From Atopobium sp. ICM42b (GTDB taxonomy: Bacteria > Actinomycetota > Coriobacteriia > Coriobacteriales > Atopobiaceae): 14,100 nucleotides of DNA. Where the stretch lies: the NCBI GenBank assembly GCA_000564995.1, contig JDFH01000001.1, positions 1 through 14,100 of the forward strand, written 5' to 3'. Each line of letters begins with the position of its first letter. The stretch's first letter is position 1. Positions 14,023 through 14,100 of this stretch are shown piece after piece. The position numbers and the translations under genes were made by a program. Below the pieces are notes generated by a model. It was not told the origin of the DNA, did no database searches, and was given only the letters and a program-made list of their open reading frames with translations.

Positions 14023-14100
14023 CCCGCAACCCATACGCATAAAAAGCCTCCCATTTCTTATGTCCAAGAAATGGGAGGCAGTTCACATGCGGGTGGCTTT
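14023..14100 (+). terminator. Palindromic hairpin repeat, right copy; probable terminator
   Basis: GCCTCCCATTTCTT (14046-14059) and its complement (14066-14079) form a perfect 14-bp stem around loop ATGTCC. CGCAT (14036-14040) can pair with ATGCG (14087-14091) as an outer stem. A T-run starts at 14098 and reaches the window edge. It begins a few bases after the stop of the 213-aa gene. The stem and the right flank CAGTTCACAT equal the copy at 41-90; the loop is the reverse complement, and the outermost left-arm bases have become AAAAA. Confidence 0.75.

Overview
The window looks like chromosomal DNA of a Coriobacteriia actinobacterium, most likely the Atopobium/Lancefieldella/Olsenella group. 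This is inferred from the moderate GC content, the protein flavour, the GTG/TTG starts beside strong AGGAGG sites and the gene set; no rRNA or other marker gene is present to settle it. I see no tRNA, CRISPR array, IS transposase or phage gene.

Layout. (1) 1-105: a palindromic hairpin/terminator, with a second copy at the right end (14023-14100). (2) 126-2072, plus strand: a three-gene membrane operon (73-aa two-helix protein, MFS transporter with an acidic tail, 125-aa four-helix protein). (3) 2080-5066, minus strand: a manganese-type ABC importer (binding lipoprotein, ATPase, permease). It is followed by an unlisted 46-aa membrane miniprotein and ends at a terminator built from two inverted GCGAGAAACCC motifs. 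The importer promoter carries a perfect 11-bp inverted repeat of DtxR/MntR/ScaR type. A diverged copy of this promoter-operator lies inside the end of the permease gene, just before the miniprotein. (4) 5293-7105, plus strand: an SDR dehydrogenase and a KdgT-type 2-keto-3-deoxygluconate permease, ending at a strong terminator and facing a convergent AraC-family regulator (7544-8353, minus). Between terminator and regulator is a 148-bp non-coding element made of three copies of a 24-bp repeat. (5) 8797-14017, plus strand: a cell-surface cluster. It holds a fusion of a YidC/Oxa1-like insertase to a CDP-glycerol glycerophosphotransferase (TagB/TagF-like) domain, an overlapping membrane sulfatase/LtaS-superfamily enzyme, a broken cell-wall-binding-repeat gene and a membrane-anchored protein of unknown function.

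How the parts work together. Region 3 is a manganese-uptake regulon. Region 4 is probably a sugar-acid uptake and oxidoreduction module controlled by its AraC neighbour. Region 5 probably builds or decorates a glycerophosphate-type envelope polymer.

The most unusual signals are: (a) the 12-mer GGCGAGAAACCC, with 4 exact copies plus 2 copies of its 11-bp core, found in genes, between genes and as an inverted pair in a terminator, a pattern that resembles DNA uptake sequences; (b) the manganese-type operator repeated before a 46-aa miniprotein; (c) the insertase-TagF fusion; (d) the two end hairpins, whose flanks share one orientation while their 6-bp loops are inverted.
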